A DNA stretch of 64,000 nucleotides from contig NZ_CP194902.1 in the NCBI RefSeq assembly GCF_051027545.1, positions 620,001-684,000 of the forward strand. The letters run 5' to 3'. Shown in pieces: positions 52,517 through 61,231 of the stretch (positions within the stretch are counted from its first letter, which is position 1; the number at the start of each line of letters is the position of its first letter). The stretch is from Methylocaldum sp002005105 (GTDB lineage Bacteria; Pseudomonadota; Gammaproteobacteria; Methylococcales; Methylococcaceae). The notes under the pieces are model-generated. The model ran no database searches and was not told the origin of the DNA. It saw only the letters and a program-made list of their open reading frames with translations. Made by a program: the position numbers and the translations under genes.

Positions 52517-53296
52517 GTTCCGAGCGGCTGAAGTCGATGAACTGCCGGACCAGCCCTTCAGATTCGGCCTTGGTCACCAAATTCAAAGGCCGGGCCAGCG
52601 GAAACCGGCCATTGCGCACATTCTCCACCGATGCATCGACCCCGGCCATGAGCAGCAACTTGATGGGCACGCCCTGAGAGGCCTCGTATTCGGCGGTGCC
52701 GATCGAAACGTAGCCGATGGCACTCGTGTTGCCGGCGACGGTCTTGATGCCCTGCTGGTTTTCGCCGATGACCACGTGGGCCTTGATGTCGCCGCTCTTG
52801 AGCTGAAAGTGATGCAGGAACAACTCCAGAGTCGAGCGGCCTTCGGCCTTGTTGACCACGGTAATGGGCCGGTCGGCCCCGCCCACGGCACGCCAGCGGG
52901 TAATCTTGCCGGTGTAGATGTCGACGATCTGCGGGTCGGTCAGGGTCTGCACCGGATTGTCCTTATGCACGATGAGAGTGATGCCGTCCAGCGCGATGGT
53001 GAAGCTTTTGAGGTCCTGCTCGTCGGGCTTGAGCGCCCGCGACACCAGGCCGATATCGGCCAGCCCCGAGCGGGCATCGGCGATGCCCCGCGACGAACCG
53101 CCCGACTGCACATCCACTCGAACGCCGGGATTTTCCCGCTCGAAGCGCTTGCCGATCTCCGCCGCCAAGGGCGCGACGGTGCTGGAGCCGGTCAACACCA
53201 GCTTCCGCTCGGCCGCCTGCGGAATCGAGGCCGTTGTCGCGACGAGCAGCATGACGGAGAGAGCGCTCAGGTAGCGATTCAAGGATAGGAGCGGCA
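52467..53296 (-). CDS. pstS: Phosphate-binding periplasmic protein PstS
   Basis: 276 aa from ATG 53296. The signal peptide is ALSVMLLVATTASIPQAA. Phosphate-site residues lie in TGSSTVAPLAAEIGKRFE and QSGGSSRGIADARSGLADIGLVSRAL; also NKAEGRSTLELFLHHF and NTSAIGYVSIG. First gene of the high-affinity phosphate uptake operon. A clear Pho box was not identified in the 53297-53400 region. A longer start (MITSFSQ) would precede the signal peptide and is not used. Confidence 0.92.
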
Positions 53297-53330
53297 TAAG
53301 TGTCGGGTCCTGTGAAAAGGATGTAATCAC

Positions 53331-53605
53331 AAACTTACCGCATCATCGACTTGTCCGATGAAGCGCGGCAAGGGGAATCAGGTTCGTGGCAAGCGCACGA
53401 ACTTCTTTCTGCGATAGGAGTTTCCGCCGCAGCGGTTCTCGTGAGCTTGCTGTTTACGCGTGACATTTAGTCGAGACAAATTCCACTTCCTTACAAGCTG
53501 TTCGATCAGCAAACGCCTCCATCCGCAGCCGTTTCGGCCAGCACCACTTGGCCGCCGCAGAATCATGCATTCATGGCACACTACTGCCGGATTGCACTCA
53601 CCGGC
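53331..53605. other. Gene-free gap upstream of pstS
   Basis: No gene or clear hairpin is seen. It contains the presumed pstSCAB promoter (reading left) next to the SRPBCC remnant. Confidence 0.3.
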
Positions 53606-53720
53606 TAGCACGTGACCGGAGTTCTCTTAGGCTTGGAATGTTTGCCTTCATAAGAATGTCCGTTTTCGACCAAATACTTGAAAGCGGCGAGCGACTTCGG
53701 CGCCATCGCCTTTCCGGAGC
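53606..53720 (-). pseudogene. C-terminal remnant of an SRPBCC protein
   Basis: The minus strand reads AMAPKSLAAFKYLVENGHSY then EGKHSKPKRTPVTC and stop, a close match to the end of the intact SRPBCC gene at 47551 (AQSLASFKYLVENGHPYKGHH...TGC). The upstream part of the gene is unrecognisable, so this is a decayed or transferred fragment. Confidence 0.65.
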
Positions 53721-53814
53721 GACACAATATTCTCCGGCAGGCGTACCGATTGTCCTTCCGCGAGGCGTTGTACGCCAGCGCCGCGAGCCGGTTGTCGCCG
53801 TAATCGGCTTGGGT

Positions 53815-55158
53815 TTACGCAGGAAAACAACGGCCGAACGCCAACAGCAGCCCCGGTGGTCCCTTGAACCGAATTTTTCGACGAATCAGCGCCCAGGCGA
53901 GGTACTTCTCCTTTGCCAGGAATTTAAGCCAAGTGCGGCTATCGGCCTTCAGCTGAAAATCCGGACGGCCGCTATGCCCTTCCAGCACCTGGAGTTTTTC
54001 GTCACGAATGATGATAGTGGCCTCGATTTTCTCGCCGCCAGTGAAAGTAAAGTGATAGGTGGCGTTGAGGCCTTTTGATTTCCCTCTTTGGAATACATTA
54101 GGAAGTCCCTTCAGGAAGGCCGGCACCGAGGTTGGCCTTAGGCTGTTGTTGGCGCGTTTGGCGGTTTTATGCGGAAAACGGCGGGCCACATGGCCTTCCG
54201 CATCGGAGCCGGCTATGACGTAGACGGTTTCCTGCTTGTCCTGCAAGGGGCGCACAACGTCTTTGACAAAGCCCTTCCGGTCATTGAGAAACGGTCCGAT
54301 GACGTCATCGCCCGCCGGACACACCGCCAGACAATAGGCAGCCTTGTAATTCGCCCCGAAAGAAAGGCTTTGCCACATGGAAACGGACTCGGCATCAGAG
54401 ACTTTCTGTCGGTAACTTCTGGCGTTTGCGCTCGAGGCGATGGCCTCGACCCAGTCGGTGAATCCGCCCATGAACTCCCGATAGTTGTGGGTGTAACAGG
54501 CCGAAAAGTCGAAATGCCCGTCGGCTCCGATCGCACCCACGGGACAGGCGGCAACGCAGAGCTTGCATTCGAGGCAGGGGTTGTAGTCAATGGGATGCGA
54601 CTCCTCGTCGATCTCGGCATCCAGAATGATCGTGCCGAGAAGAACGAAGTTGCCGAACCGGGGATGGATGACATTGCGATGGATACCCATGCGCCCAAGA
54701 CCTGCCGCCTCGGCTACCGGCTTGTGCGACACCACCCACATCTTGCCGGGCCAGCGATCCGCCTCCATCGGAAATCCCATCGCACCATTGATCGCACGGA
54801 TGCCTTTTTGCTCCAAAACCCTGACCATTCGCCGGGCGACCTCGTTGATCTCGTCGCCCGTATTGTGGAACTCCAGATTGGCGACGGAACGGGCAGGACT
54901 GCGGATGTTCTCCCGGTTCATGCGGCAGACGAAGCTCAAGAGGGTCTTTGCCCACGGGAAGACGCGCAGGATGTCCGCTCGCTGTGCGTCGAGCTCGGAC
55001 CGGCCAATCCCGATGCAACCGGCGTCGTCCGCGCCGGCTTCCAAAGCCAGTTGGCGTAACCAAGATGCTTCCAGTACTCGCCCGCCAATCGCCTCTTCCG
55101 CTGCTGGATCGGTCTCGCGGAAATGCCTGACGGTGGGGTGTTCATCGAGATTCATCAT
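53815..55158 (-). CDS. 4Fe-4S (QueG/reductive-dehalogenase-like) protein with C-terminal SCP2 domain
   Basis: 447 aa. Residues ~20-310 resemble the epoxyqueuosine-reductase/reductive dehalogenase Fe-S family (ADDAGCIGIGRSEL, HNTGDEINEVARRMVRVLEQKG, GLGRMGIHRNVIHPRFGNFVLLGTI), with two clusters: CLECKLCVAACPVGAI (~192) and CLAVCPAGDDV (~281). The last ~90 residues (YHFTFTGGEKIEATIIIRDEKLQVLEGHSGRPDFQLKADSRTWLKFL) look like an SCP2 sterol/lipid-binding domain, so a hydrophobic substrate is likely. AAAGGAGATATAC precedes ATG 55158. It lies downstream of a MarR gene, with a matching operator box in the gap. Confidence 0.8.
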   Translation of the reverse strand: MMNLDEHPTVRHFRETDPAAEEAIGGRVLEASWLRQLALEAGADDAGCIGIGRSELDAQRADILRVFPWAKTLLSFVCRMNRENIRSPARSVANLEFHNTGDEINEVARRMVRVLEQKGIRAINGAMGFPMEADRWPGKMWVVSHKPVAEAAGLGRMGIHRNVIHPRFGNFVLLGTIILDAEIDEESHPIDYNPCLECKLCVAACPVGAIGADGHFDFSACYTHNYREFMGGFTDWVEAIASSANARSYRQKVSDAESVSMWQSLSFGANYKAAYCLAVCPAGDDVIGPFLNDRKGFVKDVVRPLQDKQETVYVIAGSDAEGHVARRFPHKTAKRANNSLRPTSVPAFLKGLPNVFQRGKSKGLNATYHFTFTGGEKIEATIIIRDEKLQVLEGHSGRPDFQLKADSRTWLKFLAKEKYLAWALIRRKIRFKGPPGLLLAFGRCFPA

Positions 55159-55173
55159 GTATATCTCCTTTTA

Positions 55174-55189
55174 GTGTATATACACGTAA
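55174..55189. promoter_or_regulatory. Operator box between marR-type gene and the Fe-S/SCP2 gene
   Basis: GTGTATATACAC is a perfect 12-bp palindrome. The 14-mer GTATATACACGTAA within it (55176-55189) recurs exactly at 55707-55720 upstream of the MarR gene, so both are likely sites for the same regulator. Confidence 0.65.
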
Positions 55190-55202
55190 ATGACGAAAAA
55201 AA

Positions 55203-55667
55203 TTATTGCGCCTGTGATGCCTCAATCAAGTCCGACAGGCTTCTCATCAGGATTTGCAATCGGTCTTCGCCCATAGCCTCCCTGATTCTGGACTGTGCCT
55301 GTTCCCACAGAGGATACGCTTTAAGCAGCACGACCCGTCCTTCGTCGGTAATCGTCACCATCCGGGTGCGGCGATCTTCGCCGGAGGCGACATCAATAAG
55401 CCCTTGATTCTCAAGAAGCTCCAGATTACGGCTCAAAGTCGTTCGGTCCATGACGGCGTTCTCGGCAAGCTGGGTCACCGTGATGGGTCCGCTCATATGG
55501 ACGGCGACCAGAAGCGAATACTGCGTACCCCGGATGCCGGCCGGGCGCAGCATCTCGTCGTAAAGCTGACTCACCGCACGGGTCGCCTTACGGAGATTGA
55601 AGCCGGTGCAATCCATACAGCACCGGTAATCCGGCATTTCACTCGAGGGGGCACATGCTTGGGACAA
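55203..55667 (-). CDS. MarR family transcriptional regulator
   Basis: 154 aa. The winged helix is VAVHMSGPITVTQLAENAVMDRTTLSRNLELLENQGLIDVASGEDRRTRMVTITDEG. The N-terminus has Cys residues (YRCCMDCTGFNLRKATRAVSQLYD) placed where redox- or ligand-sensing MarR proteins carry them. It is followed on the same strand by the Fe-S/SCP2 gene and flanked by two copies of the same operator-like 14-mer, suggesting autoregulation plus control of the enzyme. Confidence 0.88.
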   Translation of the reverse strand: MSQACAPSSEMPDYRCCMDCTGFNLRKATRAVSQLYDEMLRPAGIRGTQYSLLVAVHMSGPITVTQLAENAVMDRTTLSRNLELLENQGLIDVASGEDRRTRMVTITDEGRVVLLKAYPLWEQAQSRIREAMGEDRLQILMRSLSDLIEASQAQ

Positions 55668-55706
55668 GTTCGGGATACCTACAATTTAAACGAAAGACAT
55701 TAAGGA

Positions 55707-55720
55707 GTATATACACGTAA
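55707..55720. promoter_or_regulatory. Operator box upstream of the MarR gene
   Basis: GTATATACACGTAA, identical to 55176-55189, about 40 bp before the MarR start on the minus strand. This is consistent with autorepression. Confidence 0.6.
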
Positions 55721-55881
55721 TATAGCGTGTCAACAATCACCCGCGCTCTGCCGTCGCGGCTTGGCGGTGATTTTCCGGTCGTTGAGACGGCCATGCGGGG
55801 CTATCGAAATATTCATCCTCCGGACGTCGCGAGCCGGTTCTGGAATGCACGGTTCCGTGCACGTAAGGGTTTGCGAAGAAG

Positions 55882-56022
55882 CTAAGAGTTTTCCGATTCG
55901 GCGTGACGGAGCCTGATGTGTAGGTCGGCAACCCTTTGCCGACGTACCGGCTCGGCAAGGGATTGCCGACCTACGCTCTTCCTGCCCGACACGAATCCGT
56001 ACACCGTAATGAAAACGCCCTA
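55882..56022 (-). repeat. GTAGGTCGGCAA-family element (compact copy, inverted)
   Basis: TAAGAGTTTTCCG at the left; GTAGGTCGGCAACCCTTTGC and GGGATTGCCGACCTAC form the inner inverted repeat; GTACACCGTAATGAAAACGC at the right mirrors the left end of the copy near 39967. Confidence 0.7.
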
Positions 56023-56030
56023 TTTGGCCA

Positions 56031-58178
56031 TCACCCCCGCCGCCAGGCATGATACCGCTCCACCCATCGAAGCAGCGCTTCCGGCGCATGCGCGCGTTTC
56101 CAGACACCGGCGGCGTATTTATTGGCTTCGGCCAGAGTCGGGTAGATGTGAATGGTGGCGAGTAATTTGTTAAGTCCCAGCCCGTGTTTCATGGCCAGGA
56201 TGAACTCGGCGATCAGGTCGCCGGCATGTTCGCCGACGAGGGTAACGCCGAGTATCCTGTCCTTGCCCGGTACGGTGAGCACCTTGACGAAACCGTGCGC
56301 TTCGCCGTCCGTAATGGCGCGGTCCAGATCGTCGAGGCCATAGCGGCTGATTTCATAAGGAATGCCCCGTTCCTTGGCTTCCTGTTCGTTAAGGCCTACC
56401 CGCGCCACTTCCGGATCGGTAAAGGTTGCCCAAGGAATGACCCGGTAATCGGCCCGGAATTTCCTGAAATCGCCGAAGAGCGCGTTGACCGCCGCGTACC
56501 AGGCCTGATGGGAAGCCGTATGCGTGAACTGGAACGGCCCGGCCACATCTCCGCAGGCGTAGATATTTGGATAAAGCGTCTGAAGAAACTCGTCGGTTTC
56601 GACGGTGCGCGCTTTCGTCGTTTCGATGCCGAGTTCTTCCAGCCCGTAGCCCTTAGTGTTGGCGACGCGGCCGACAGCCACCAGTATTTGGTCGAAGACT
56701 ATCCGTATCTCTTGCCCCTGGTGTTCGACGATCAGGATTTTCTCGCCGTTCTCGACGATGATCCGTTTGGCTTGATGCTCCAACCGAAGGTCTACGCCCT
56801 CGTCGCGGAAACGCCGCGCAATGATTTCGGAGACTTCCGGATCCTCCCGGATCAGCAGTCGGGACAACATCTCCACCTGAGTAACCCGACTGCCGAATCG
56901 GACGAACGCCTGCGCCAGCTCACAACCGATCGGACCACCACCGAGGACGACCAGACGCTTCGGCAATTCGCGGATATCCCAGACGTTGTCCGAAGTGAGA
57001 TAGCCCACCTCCTCCAATCCGTGGATAGGCGGCACGAAAGGCCTCGCACCGGCAGCGATGACGATGGCGCGGGTGCTGAGCGTGCGAGTGCCCGCTTCCG
57101 TGCGAACCTCCACCGACCAGGGCGAGACAATCCTCGCTTCGCCCTCGATCACTTCAACGCCCAATTCGGTGTACCGTTCCGCCGAATCGTGCGGCGCCAC
57201 AGTCCGGACCACCTTTTGCACCCGTTCCATCGCATCGGCGAAATCGAACTCCGCAGAGGCCCTCCGGATGCCGAACTCGGGTGCCCGACCGATCTGGCTC
57301 AGCAGTTTCGCCGTGCGTATCAGGGCTTTCGAAGGGACACAGCCGGTGTTGAGGCAATCTCCGCCCATGCGGTGTTTCTCGATCAGCGTCACCTTTGCCT
57401 TCACGGCGGCCGCGATATAGGCGGTGACCAGACCTGCAGAACCCGCACCGATCACCACCAGGTTACGGTCGAAGCGTTTGGGTTTTTCCCAGGGCTCATA
57501 TACCTTGCGGGCCTTGATCGTATCCACCAGCCTGCGGGCCAGCAGCGGGAACAGCCCCAATAGGGCGAATGACAAAAGCAGGCCGGGCGAGAGGATGTCC
57601 GACAGGGATTCGATCTTGGCCAACTGCGTGCCGGCATTCACGTAAACCAGGGTTCCAGGCAACATGCCCACTTGGCTCACCCAATAAAATGTGCGAGTGG
57701 GTATGGCGGTCAGGCCCATTAGAAGATTGATGACGAAGAACGGAAACGCCGGCACCAGCCGCAAGGTAAACAGGTAAAAAGCGCCGTCACGGACGATGCC
57801 GGAATCGATGGCTTTCAGACGCTCGCCGAACCGGGCTTTGACCGCGTCGCGAAACAAAAAGCGGGATGCGAGAAAGGCCAAGGTTGCCCCGATGGTCGAA
57901 GCGAAAGATACAATCACCGTGCCCCACAGCAGACCGAAGACGGCGCCGCCGGCCAGAGTCAGCACCGCCGCGCCGGGCAGGGACAGCCCCGTGACCGCTA
58001 CATAGAGGAGGCCGTAAATCGTGATGGCGAGGAAAGGATGGGCGGTTCGATAAGCGGCGATGGCTTCCTGCTGGGCTTTCAACGTCTCCAAAGTGAAAAA
58101 GCGTTGCAGGTCGAAGGCGAAAAAAGCCCAAGCAAGCGACAGGAGGACGATGACAAGACCGATACGGTAAGGGTTCAT
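56031..58178 (-). CDS. VTT (DedA/TVP38-like) membrane domain fused to flavin disulfide oxidoreductase
   Basis: 715 aa. Residues ~1-225 are a VTT/SNARE-associated membrane domain (FLAITIYGLLYVAVTGLSLPGAAVLTLAGGAVFGLLWG, RLVPAFPFFVINLLMGLT). From ~240 a pyridine-nucleotide-disulfide oxidoreductase of the mercuric-reductase-like type begins: FAD site LVVIGAGSAGLV, redox GGDCLNTGCVPSKAL at ~275, NAD site VVLGGGPIGCELAQAF, YACGDVAGPFQF, and dimerisation domain with TIHIYPTLAEA. The active Cys pair and C-terminal His are present. The terminal CC of true MerA is absent, so mercury reduction is unlikely. Divergent from the arsS-arsM genes. Confidence 0.9.
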   Translation of the reverse strand: MNPYRIGLVIVLLSLAWAFFAFDLQRFFTLETLKAQQEAIAAYRTAHPFLAITIYGLLYVAVTGLSLPGAAVLTLAGGAVFGLLWGTVIVSFASTIGATLAFLASRFLFRDAVKARFGERLKAIDSGIVRDGAFYLFTLRLVPAFPFFVINLLMGLTAIPTRTFYWVSQVGMLPGTLVYVNAGTQLAKIESLSDILSPGLLLSFALLGLFPLLARRLVDTIKARKVYEPWEKPKRFDRNLVVIGAGSAGLVTAYIAAAVKAKVTLIEKHRMGGDCLNTGCVPSKALIRTAKLLSQIGRAPEFGIRRASAEFDFADAMERVQKVVRTVAPHDSAERYTELGVEVIEGEARIVSPWSVEVRTEAGTRTLSTRAIVIAAGARPFVPPIHGLEEVGYLTSDNVWDIRELPKRLVVLGGGPIGCELAQAFVRFGSRVTQVEMLSRLLIREDPEVSEIIARRFRDEGVDLRLEHQAKRIIVENGEKILIVEHQGQEIRIVFDQILVAVGRVANTKGYGLEELGIETTKARTVETDEFLQTLYPNIYACGDVAGPFQFTHTASHQAWYAAVNALFGDFRKFRADYRVIPWATFTDPEVARVGLNEQEAKERGIPYEISRYGLDDLDRAITDGEAHGFVKVLTVPGKDRILGVTLVGEHAGDLIAEFILAMKHGLGLNKLLATIHIYPTLAEANKYAAGVWKRAHAPEALLRWVERYHAWRRG

Positions 58179-58349
58179 GACGGATTTCCCTAAAGGCAAT
58201 GGTCGAATAATGCTATTAATTGGTCGGACAATGAGATAGAAAACTTACAGCCGCACCGGGATGATTTTCTTCGCGACGCTGTAAGATTTCGTCTCGGCAG
58301 GCGACTAATGATTTAAATTTTCCACTTCCCGACGGAGTCTAAGCCGCGC

Positions 58350-59306
58350 ATGCATGCAATATTGCCCTTGGTACGATCCAGCAATTTTCCCGTCATCGTC
58401 CGCGGAGAGCTGGACACGGTGCAAGTGAACCTGGGTTACCGCTGCAATCAGACCTGCCTGCATTGCCACGTCAATGCCGGACCGAAACGCAAGGAGATGA
58501 TGGACAGGGAAACCGTGGACCAGGTGCTCGATCTGCTGCGGCGGGCCGGAGTCGCCACCTTGGATTTGACCGGAGGCGCCCCTGAGATGAACCCGCATTT
58601 CCGCCATCTGGTGGAGAGCGCGCGGGACTTAGGTCTACAAGTGATCGACCGCTGCAACCTCACCATTCTGGAAGAACCCGGTTACGAGAGCCTCGCCGAT
58701 TTTCTGGCCGCGCAAAAGGTGGAAATCACGGCTTCCCTCCCCTGTTACCTCGAAGATAACGTGGACCGGCAACGCGGCAACGGGGTATTCGAAGCGAGCC
58801 TTCGCGCCTTGAAAAGGCTCAACGGACTCGGCTACGGCCGACCCGGCACGGGGTTGATCCTGAACCTGGTCTACAACCCCCAGGGGCCGACATTGCCGCC
58901 GGCCCAGGAGGAACTGGAAGCCGCCTACCATCGAGAGCTGAAGGCCCGCTACGACCTCGTCTTCAACCGGCTTTATGCCCTCGCCAACATGCCCATCCAG
59001 CGCTTCGGCAGCACCCTGGTGTCGAAAGGCCAGTTCGAACCCTACATGCGCTTGCTGAAAAGCGCCCATCGCGATGAAAACCTGGAAGGCATCATGTGCC
59101 GCAGCCTGATCAGCATCGATTGGCAAGGTTACGTCCACGACTGCGATTTCAACCAGATGCTGGGCTTGCCGCTGGGCGGGCGACAGCGTCATATCACGGA
59201 AATCGATGCAACCGCATTGCAAGGCCAGGCCATCGCCACGGCCGATCATTGCTATGGCTGCACCGCCGGCTGCGGCAGCTCCTGCGGTGGCGCATTGAAC
59301 ACGTAG
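58350..59306 (+). CDS. arsS: Arsenosugar biosynthesis radical SAM protein ArsS
   Basis: 318 aa. The radical SAM cluster is CNQTCLHCH (Cys32, 36, 39), with LDLTGGAPEMNPHFRHLV next. The C-terminal part is the ArsS-type domain (FNRLYALANMPIQRFGSTL, GIMCRSLISIDWQGYVHDCDFNQMLGLPLG, HCYGCTAGCGSSCGGAL), whose added Cys residues could hold further clusters or bind arsenic. In known pathways ArsS attaches 5'-deoxyadenosine to dimethylated arsenic made by ArsM, and an arsM-like gene follows 27 bp downstream. Confidence 0.92.
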   Translation: MHAILPLVRSSNFPVIVRGELDTVQVNLGYRCNQTCLHCHVNAGPKRKEMMDRETVDQVLDLLRRAGVATLDLTGGAPEMNPHFRHLVESARDLGLQVIDRCNLTILEEPGYESLADFLAAQKVEITASLPCYLEDNVDRQRGNGVFEASLRALKRLNGLGYGRPGTGLILNLVYNPQGPTLPPAQEELEAAYHRELKARYDLVFNRLYALANMPIQRFGSTLVSKGQFEPYMRLLKSAHRDENLEGIMCRSLISIDWQGYVHDCDFNQMLGLPLGGRQRHITEIDATALQGQAIATADHCYGCTAGCGSSCGGALNT

Positions 59307-59333
59307 AAAGAGAACAGTGAATCTGGAGAGCCC

Positions 59334-60455
59334 ATGATGTTTGTAGAAGAGTCGGTACGAGAACGCTATTCCGAAGGTGCTCGCGAGAGGCAGGCAGCCT
59401 TGTGTTGCCCGGTGGATTACGACCGCGAGCTATTGAAATTGCTGCCTCGGGAAATCATCGACAAGGATTACGGCTGCGGGGATCCCTCCCGCTATGTACG
59501 TGAAGGTGATACCGTGCTCGACCTGGGCTCGGGCGGCGGCAAGATTTGTTATATGGCGGCACAAGTGGTCGGCCCTCAAGGGCTGATCATCGGCGTCGAC
59601 ATGAACGACGACATGCTGGCCCTGGCTCGCAAATACCAGTCGGAAATGGCCGAGAAACTGGGCGGCGACCGGGTGCGTTTCCACAAGGGTTATATCCAGG
59701 ATTTGGCCTTGGACGTCGCCGCAATGGAACGCTATCTGGCCGAGCGGCCGATCACCGACGCGGCGTCCCTGGCGGCGCTGAAATCCTGGCAGGCCAGGCA
59801 GCGCAAAACCCAGCCGCTGATTGCCGACGCTTCGGTGGATTTGGTCATTTCCAACTGCGTGCTGAACCTGGTGGGCGATGACGAAAAAACGCAACTGGTG
59901 CGGGAAATTTTCCGGGTGCTCAAACCGGGCGGACGGGTTGCCATCTCCGACATCGTCGCCGACGAGCCCGTGCCCCAACATCTGAAGGACGATCCCGCGC
60001 TGTGGAGCGGCTGCATCTCCGGCGCCTTCGAGGAACGGGAGTTCGTCCGAGCCTTCGAGCAAGCCGGCTTCGGCGCCGTGTGTCTGGACAAATGGGAAGC
60101 CGAACCCTGGCAGGTGCTCGAGAACATCGAATTCCGCGCCGTCACCCTGGTCGCCGTCAAAGGCTACGGCCGGGAATGCCTGGACCGGGGCCATGCGGTG
60201 ATCTATCGCGGCCCTTACGCGGAAGTGCGCGACGAGGAGGGCCATATCTTCCCGCGCGGCGAGCGCATTGCCGTATGCGAGCGAACCTTCCGCACCCTCA
60301 CCGAAGGCCCTTATCAGAAGCACTTCATCGGCATCGAACCAAAGATTCTCGCCGAACCGGTGGCTTGGTGCGCGCCACCGGGAACCCGCCGTCCGGCAGC
60401 GGAAACCAAGGGCGGGCGACAAATCGCCGAATGCGGCGGGGAAAAATGCTGCTGA
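59334..60455 (+). CDS. arsM: ArsM-type arsenite methyltransferase
   Basis: 373 aa: SAM site VLDLGSGGGKICYMAAQVVG near 62; arsenic-binding Cys candidates in SNCVLNLVGDDEK and WSGCISGAFEE plus an N-terminal ALCCPVDYD, matching the three-Cys layout of ArsM. The C-terminal domain after ~260 ends in CGGEKCC, a probable extra metal site. GGAGAGCCC precedes the ATG (59334 or 59337). Operon partner of arsS; together they would make oxo-arsenosugar precursors. Confidence is lower on substrate than on fold. Confidence 0.85.
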   Translation: MMFVEESVRERYSEGARERQAALCCPVDYDRELLKLLPREIIDKDYGCGDPSRYVREGDTVLDLGSGGGKICYMAAQVVGPQGLIIGVDMNDDMLALARKYQSEMAEKLGGDRVRFHKGYIQDLALDVAAMERYLAERPITDAASLAALKSWQARQRKTQPLIADASVDLVISNCVLNLVGDDEKTQLVREIFRVLKPGGRVAISDIVADEPVPQHLKDDPALWSGCISGAFEEREFVRAFEQAGFGAVCLDKWEAEPWQVLENIEFRAVTLVAVKGYGRECLDRGHAVIYRGPYAEVRDEEGHIFPRGERIAVCERTFRTLTEGPYQKHFIGIEPKILAEPVAWCAPPGTRRPAAETKGGRQIAECGGEKCC

Positions 60456-60549
60456 AGTTGAGCTGAGACCATAATTTTCCCAGGGACGATCTTCAGACTG
60501 CGACGACTCGCGGACTGAAGATCGCGCCCACCGCCACATACCGAAAACC

Positions 60550-60622
60550 TGAAGCAATCGTAGGTCGGCAATCCCTTGCCGACCTACTTCGGGCGCTACA
60601 CCAAACCGGAAAATGGTCTAAA
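60550..60622 (+). repeat. GTAGGTCGGCAA-family element (short copy)
   Basis: GTAGGTCGGCAATCCCTTGC then GACCTAC with almost no loop, followed by GCGCTACACCAAACCGGAAAATGGTCTAAA, the family right end. The left end is not evident, so it is a truncated copy between arsM and the AhpD-like gene. Confidence 0.65.
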
Positions 60623-60661
60623 CCCTGACTCCACCGTTACACACAGAAAACCGGAAGCCCT

Positions 60662-61231
60662 ATGAGCTTTGTCGACACCCCCGAGAACTACAGCTATGCC
60701 TGGTACCTGCGCCCGGTATTAGCCCTGATGCGCCGGCGTTTGCGGGTTCTGCCGGAACCTGTGCGCCTGTGGGCACGCCTGCCGCTGGCGTTCGTCGGCT
60801 TTCAGTTGATGAATTTGGCCCTGGAACGTAAATCTTCACCCTTGAGCGGTGCGCTGCGCGCCCTGATCCGCACTCGCATCGCCCAGCTCAACTCATGCCA
60901 TTTCTGCATCGATCTCAACGCCTCCCATGCTCTTGACCGGGGCGTATCGCCAGAGCAATTGCACGATCTGATCGGGTTTAGGGATTCGCCTCGATTCAGC
61001 GAGGCGGAAAGAGCCGCTCTAGCCTACGTGGAGGCCATCACGGGCACCGGAATCGAGATAGATCAGGATTTGATCGACCGATTACGGCAAGCCTTCGGCG
61101 ACGATGGCATCGTGGAACTGGCGGCGCTCGCCGCGCATCAGAACCTGTCCGCCAAGTTCAACGCGGCCCTCGGAGTACCGGCCCAAGGCTTTTGTATGAC
61201 CGCTCACGGAATTGCTGCGCCGGATCGGTGA
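60662..61231 (+). CDS. Carboxymuconolactone decarboxylase/AhpD-like protein
   Basis: 189 aa all-helical protein with the CxxC redox pair CHFC near residue 79-82 and the following His in the family motif (NSCHFCIDLNASHAL). It also has EAERAALAYVEAITG and FNAALGVPAQGFC. AhpD-like proteins are peroxidase-linked thiol enzymes. The same-strand position after arsS-arsM suggests redox support in arsenic metabolism, but a repeat separates them and co-transcription is uncertain. Confidence 0.85.
   Translation: MSFVDTPENYSYAWYLRPVLALMRRRLRVLPEPVRLWARLPLAFVGFQLMNLALERKSSPLSGALRALIRTRIAQLNSCHFCIDLNASHALDRGVSPEQLHDLIGFRDSPRFSEAERAALAYVEAITGTGIEIDQDLIDRLRQAFGDDGIVELAALAAHQNLSAKFNAALGVPAQGFCMTAHGIAAPDR

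Noticed and set aside
53297..53400. Pho box upstream of pstS.
   Set aside because: No pair of CTGTCAT-like half sites with correct spacing could be found by eye.
56184..57563. A 459-aa plus-strand frame opposite the VTT-oxidoreductase gene.
   Set aside because: It is antisense to a gene with intact FAD, redox and NAD motifs; no motif of its own.
56031..58178. Mercuric reductase call for the VTT fusion.
   Set aside because: The redox CxxxxC is present, but the C-terminal Cys pair and the N-terminal metal-binding domain of MerA are absent and no mer genes are nearby.
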